The notes under the pieces were generated by a model, which ran no database searches, was not told where the DNA came from, and saw only the letters and a list, made by a program, of their open reading frames with translations. 64,000 nucleotides of DNA from assembly GCF_030730925.1 (NCBI RefSeq), contig NZ_JAVAMB010000003.1, positions 124,001 to 188,000 on the forward strand. The letters are read 5' to 3'. The position numbers and the translations under genes were made by a program. The stretch comes from Flavobacterium sp. DG2-3 (GTDB taxonomy: Bacteria > Bacteroidota > Bacteroidia > Flavobacteriales > Flavobacteriaceae). Below, in pieces: positions 60,093 to 64,000 of this stretch (within the stretch, counting starts at the first letter, position 1; each line of letters starts with the position of its first letter).

Positions 60093-62768
60093 ATGACTGA
60101 AAAAAGAAGAGACCTTGTATTATCAGGATTAGAACCGTTGATTATTACGCCCGAAAGTGTTTTTGTAAACGTTGGAGAGCGTACAAACGTTACCGGTTCG
60201 CGAAAATTCCTTCGATTAATCAAGGAAGAGAAGTATGATGAGGCACTTGATATCGCAAGACAGCAGGTAGAAGGAGGAGCGCAGATTATCGATATCAACA
60301 TGGACGAAGGAATGTTGGATGGTGTAACAGCTATGACTAAATTCCTAAACTTAATTGCGGCAGAACCAGATATTTCGAGAGTGCCGATTATGATCGACAG
60401 TTCGAAATGGGAAATTATTGAGGCTGGATTAAAAGTAGTTCAGGGAAAAAGTGTCGTAAACTCAATCTCATTAAAAGAAGGAGAAGAAGCTTTTATTCAT
60501 CATGCCAAATTGATCAAACGTTACGGTGCGGCAGCGATTGTGATGGCTTTTGACGAAGTTGGTCAGGCAGATAATTATGACCGTAGAGTCGAGATTTGCC
60601 AGCGTTCATATGATATTTTAGTAAACAAAGTTGATTTTCCGCCTCAGGATATCATTTTCGATTTGAATATTTTCCCTGTTGCAACTGGAATGGAAGAACA
60701 CCGTTTGAATGCGTTGGACTTCTTTAGAGGGACAAAATGGGTTCGTGAAAACCTTCCACACGCGCATATTAGTGGTGGAGTGAGTAACGTTTCGTTTTCA
60801 TTTAGAGGAAACGATGTGGTTCGTGAAGCGATGCACTCGGTTTTCTTATACCACGCGATCAAAAATGGAATGACGATGGGAATCGTTAACCCAGAAATGC
60901 TGACGATTTACGATGATATTCCAAAAGATTTATTAGAACACGTTGAAGATGTAATTTTAGATAGACGCGACGATGCGACTGAAAGACTTCTGGATTTTGC
61001 AGAGAATGTAAAAGGAGAAGTAAAAAGCGACGAAAAAGCCGTTCAGGAATGGCGTTTAGGATCGGTTCAGGATCGTATTACGCATTCTTTGGTAAAAGGA
61101 ATTGATGCTTTTATCGAAGAAGATGTTGAAGAAGCACGTTTGGCAGCCACAAAACCAATCGAAGTTATTGAAATCAATTTGATGGCTGGAATGAATGTGG
61201 TAGGAGATTTATTCGGAAGCGGAAAAATGTTCTTACCTCAGGTTGTAAAATCGGCTCGTGTAATGAAAAAAGCGGTTGCTTATTTATTGCCTTTTATTGA
61301 AGAAAGCAAACAAGCTGGAGATAAACAAGGAAATGGAAAAATCCTGATGGCGACTGTAAAAGGTGACGTTCACGATATTGGAAAAAACATCGTTTCGGTA
61401 GTTTTGGCTTGTAATAATTACGAAATTGTAGACTTAGGTGTAATGGTTCCTCCGGAGAAAATCATTGCAGCGGCGATTGAACATGAAGTAGACATTATCG
61501 GTCTAAGCGGACTAATCACACCTTCGCTTGACGAAATGGTTTATTTGGCCAAAGAATTAGATAAACAAGGAATTAAAATCCCGATTATGATTGGTGGGGC
61601 GACGACTTCGCGTGCACATACAGCCGTGAAAATTGCGCCTCAATACAGAGAAACGGTAATTCACGTAAACGATGCTTCGAGAGCCGTTACCGTTGCCGGA
61701 AACCTGTTAGATCATAACCGAAAAATATATGCAGCTGATATTCGTGCAGAATATGACAATTTCAGAGAAACATTTTTAAATCGTTCGAGAGATAAAAATT
61801 TCTTGACAATTGAAGATGCCCGTAAAAACAAATTGCAATTAGACTGGAGTGAATATACTCCGACGAAACCGAAGAAAATTGGTGCACAAGTTATTGAAGT
61901 AGAATTAGATGTTTTGGTTCCCTATATCGACTGGACGCCATTTTTCCAGACTTGGGAATTGTACGGAAAATATCCTGCGATTTTAACCGATGAGGTTGTG
62001 GGTGAACAAGCAACTTCTGTTTTCAACGATGCTCAAGCAATGCTGAAAGTTATTTTGGAAGAGAAAAAACTGCAGGCAAAAGGTATTTATGGAATTTTTC
62101 CTTGTAATCAAGTTGATGACGACGATATCGAATTGCGTGATGAAAACGGAAAAGTTTTAGAGAAGTTTTTGACTTTAAGAGTACAATCTCAAAAAACAAA
62201 AGGCGCACCAAATCCAGCTTTAGCCGATTTTATTCTGCCAAAAGAAAGCGGTATCGATGATTATATGGGAGCTTTCTGTGTAACAACCGGTTTTGGAGTA
62301 GACGAATGGGCGGCTGAATACGAGAAAAATCTTGACGATTATAATTCGATTATGGTTAAAGCGCTTGCCGATCGTTTCGCTGAGGCTTTCGCCGAATATC
62401 TTCACGAGAGAGTGCGTAAAGATTTCTGGGGTTACGACTCAGAAGAGTCTTTAACTAACGAAGAATTAATTAAAGAATCGTATAAAGGAATCCGTCCTGC
62501 GCCAGGTTATCCAGCTTGTCCAGATCACTTGGAGAAACCAACGATTTGGAAGCTTTTGGATGTTGAAAAACAAACGGGAGTGAAGTTGACAGAAAGTATG
62601 GCGATGTGGCCAGCTTCTTCAGTTTCTGGATATTATTTCGGAAATCCAAAAAGTCGATATTTCGGTCTCGGAAAAATAAAAGAAGATCAGGTTACAGATT
62701 ACGCTAAACGCCGAAATGTGCCACTAGAATACGCTCAAAAATGGTTAAACCCTAATATAGCAGACTAA
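60093..62768 (+). CDS. metH: Methionine synthase, folate-, cobalamin- and reactivation-domain half
   Basis: 891 residues carrying the rest of MetH: pterin-binding barrel ([30 protein letters not shown]), the B12 cap and Rossmann domain with the cobalamin-binding [11 protein letters not shown] and [13 protein letters not shown], and the C-terminal SAM-binding reactivation domain ([15 protein letters not shown]). All key motifs are present. It works with the protein from 58517 to methylate homocysteine. Confidence 0.95.
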   Translation: MTEKRRDLVLSGLEPLIITPESVFVNVGERTNVTGSRKFLRLIKEEKYDEALDIARQQVEGGAQIIDINMDEGMLDGVTAMTKFLNLIAAEPDISRVPIMIDSSKWEIIEAGLKVVQGKSVVNSISLKEGEEAFIHHAKLIKRYGAAAIVMAFDEVGQADNYDRRVEICQRSYDILVNKVDFPPQDIIFDLNIFPVATGMEEHRLNALDFFRGTKWVRENLPHAHISGGVSNVSFSFRGNDVVREAMHSVFLYHAIKNGMTMGIVNPEMLTIYDDIPKDLLEHVEDVILDRRDDATERLLDFAENVKGEVKSDEKAVQEWRLGSVQDRITHSLVKGIDAFIEEDVEEARLAATKPIEVIEINLMAGMNVVGDLFGSGKMFLPQVVKSARVMKKAVAYLLPFIEESKQAGDKQGNGKILMATVKGDVHDIGKNIVSVVLACNNYEIVDLGVMVPPEKIIAAAIEHEVDIIGLSGLITPSLDEMVYLAKELDKQGIKIPIMIGGATTSRAHTAVKIAPQYRETVIHVNDASRAVTVAGNLLDHNRKIYAADIRAEYDNFRETFLNRSRDKNFLTIEDARKNKLQLDWSEYTPTKPKKIGAQVIEVELDVLVPYIDWTPFFQTWELYGKYPAILTDEVVGEQATSVFNDAQAMLKVILEEKKLQAKGIYGIFPCNQVDDDDIELRDENGKVLEKFLTLRVQSQKTKGAPNPALADFILPKESGIDDYMGAFCVTTGFGVDEWAAEYEKNLDDYNSIMVKALADRFAEAFAEYLHERVRKDFWGYDSEESLTNEELIKESYKGIRPAPGYPACPDHLEKPTIWKLLDVEKQTGVKLTESMAMWPASSVSGYYFGNPKSRYFGLGKIKEDQVTDYAKRRNVPLEYAQKWLNPNIAD

Positions 62769-62858
62769 CAAAGTTATTTTAGTTTCATGTTTAAAGTTTC
62801 AAGTTACTGTAGAGAACTTGAAACCTGAAACCTGAAACTTTAAAACCAAAAATAAATA

Positions 62859-63815
62859 ATGAAAGTAACAGAACATATAGAAAACGCCAAAGGAAAAACA
62901 TTATTCTCATTTGAAATTATTCCGCCTCAAAAGGGGAAAAGCATTCAGGAATTATACGATAATATCGATCCGTTGATGGAGTTTAATCCGCCGTTTATTG
63001 ATGTAACGACTTCTCGCGAAGAATACATTTACATTGATAAAGGAAACGGACTTTTAGACAAAAAACTGACTCGTATGCGTCCGGGAACGCTTGGAATTTG
63101 CGCTTCTATAAAACATAAATATAATGTCGATACAGTTCCGCATTTGCTTTGCGGAGGTTTTACAAAAGAAGAAACCGAATATGTACTGGTTGATTGTCAT
63201 TATTTAGGAATCAATAACGTAATGGCGCTTCGTGGTGATGCTATGAAAGATGAACAGTCTTTTGTGCCAAAAGCGGGAGGAAATCATTATGCAATTGATT
63301 TGGTGAAACAAATTAAAAATTTAAACTGCGGACAATATTTGCACGAAGTAATCGATACCGATAATAGAGCCGATTTCTGTATTGGAGTTGCGGGTTATCC
63401 AGAAAAACATTTAGAGTCTCCTTCTTTACAATCGGATTTAAAAAGATTAAAAGAAAAGGTTGATGCAGGTGCTGATTATGTGGTAACGCAGATGTTTTTT
63501 GATAATGCTAAATATTTTGCTTTCGTAGAAAAAGCAAGAGAAATGGGTATCACAATTCCGATTATTCCTGGAATTAAGCCAATTGCAGTTCAAAGACATT
63601 TACAAGTTTTGCCACAAATTTTTAGAATCGATTTGCCAGAAGATTTAATCGATGCAGTAGACAAATGCAAAAATAACGCTGAAATCAAACAAGTTGGAAT
63701 CGAGTGGGCGGTTCAGCAGTCATTAGAATTAAAAGCAGCTGGAGTTCCGTTTTTACACTATTATTCAATGGGTAAATCGGAAAATATTAGACAGATTGCT
63801 AGTCAGGTTTTTTAA
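62859..63815 (+). CDS. metF: Methylenetetrahydrofolate reductase
   Basis: FAD-dependent TIM-barrel enzyme making 5-methyl-THF for MetH. 318 residues: LFSFEIIPPQKG (catalytic Glu region), PHLLCGGFTKEE, NNVMALRGDAMKDE (FAD), GYPEKH, VTQMFFDNAKYF, PIIPGIKPI. 90 bases after metH part 2, so in the same operon. Confidence 0.96.
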   Translation: MKVTEHIENAKGKTLFSFEIIPPQKGKSIQELYDNIDPLMEFNPPFIDVTTSREEYIYIDKGNGLLDKKLTRMRPGTLGICASIKHKYNVDTVPHLLCGGFTKEETEYVLVDCHYLGINNVMALRGDAMKDEQSFVPKAGGNHYAIDLVKQIKNLNCGQYLHEVIDTDNRADFCIGVAGYPEKHLESPSLQSDLKRLKEKVDAGADYVVTQMFFDNAKYFAFVEKAREMGITIPIIPGIKPIAVQRHLQVLPQIFRIDLPEDLIDAVDKCKNNAEIKQVGIEWAVQQSLELKAAGVPFLHYYSMGKSENIRQIASQVF

Positions 63816-63817
63816 CG

Positions 63818-63898
63818 TCATTGCGAGGAACGAAGCAATCTCACTAGGTATTTTCTTTGCTGATTTTGTAAATGTGGTTGCTTCGTTCCTCGCAATGA
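63818..63898. repeat. Inverted repeat TCATTGCGAGGAACGAAGCA, second copy
   Basis: Arms at 63818-63837 and 63879-63898 are exact inverted copies of one another and match the element at 43731. The left arm begins 2 bases after the metF stop. Confidence 0.85.
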
Positions 63899-63947
63899 CA
63901 AACATAACGTGGAATTGTTTAATTTAGAAGTTTAAAATTTTCATATC

Positions 63948-64000
63948 ATGAAAGACGAAGAATTACAAGCCATAGCTTCTCAATTGAAACATCCTTCTGG
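63948..64000 (+). CDS. Start of a probable SAM-dependent methyltransferase (partial)
   Basis: ATG at 63948, 17 codons before the window ends (MKDEELQAIASQLKHPS). This N-terminus resembles class I methyltransferases that follow metF in related genomes, but too little is present to be sure. Confidence 0.45.
   Translation, partial: MKDEELQAIASQLKHPS

Noticed and set aside
58517..62768. metH split as a frameshift or sequencing error
   Set aside because: The halves are separated by 577 bases of non-coding repeats and each has its own start and stop, so a single-base error cannot join them.

Overview
This window looks like chromosomal DNA of a Flavobacterium-type member of the Bacteroidota. It is AT-rich. 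Many genes start behind the Bacteroidota promoter form TTG-N17-21-TAnnTTTG. It carries family-typical genes (PorT and a lipidated TamA-like protein of the outer-membrane/secretion apparatus, GLPGLI, DUF5686 and carboxypeptidase-regulatory-domain barrel proteins), and its intergenic spaces are full of short palindromic repeats. I cannot name the species. I saw no rRNA, tRNA, phage, transposase or CRISPR array.

Layout. 0-17 kb is mostly minus-strand housekeeping: mreB (cut by the left edge), purH, an FtsX-type permease, a cupin_8 protein, accD, fba, the tamL-like gene, an rRNA methyltransferase, porT, ubiE/menG, a probable unannotated structured RNA (about 11.94-12.32 kb), folA, thyA, a DUF151 nuclease and the ETF pair etfA/etfB. 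17-34 kb holds pdhB, a DUF5686 outer-membrane protein, a DNA glycosylase, soluble and membrane pyrophosphatases, a higBA toxin-antitoxin pair, a deoxynucleoside kinase, and a secreted/outer-membrane trio (GLPGLI, TonB-receptor-like barrel, large exported protein). 34-64 kb is a nearly continuous sulfur and methionine region: metK, an OAH sulfhydrylase, a degenerate homoserine dehydrogenase paralogue, metX, aspartokinase-homoserine dehydrogenase, an OsmC protein, a trans-sulfuration enzyme, an Rrf2 regulator, two TSUP sulfur/anion transporters, APS reductase, cysD, cysN, a sulfite reductase with a C-terminal extension, two siroheme genes, a ferredoxin-NADP reductase-like flavoprotein, a RelE-type TA pair, a two-piece metH, metF and the start of a methyltransferase.

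How it works together. Sulfate is activated by CysDN and reduced by an Fe-S APS reductase and a siroheme sulfite reductase, with siroheme made from within the same operon. Sulfide is then placed on acylated homoserine, homocysteine is methylated by split MetH with methyl groups from MetF, and MetK makes SAM. The control layer is the most interesting part. I see a SAM-II-like riboswitch on metK, SAM-I riboswitches on the metX and metH operons, and a 21-nt motif shared by three sulfur promoters that may be the operator of the Rrf2 protein. I also see two tandem sets of tiny Met/Cys-containing reading frames, each followed by an intrinsic terminator, which look like leader-peptide attenuators.
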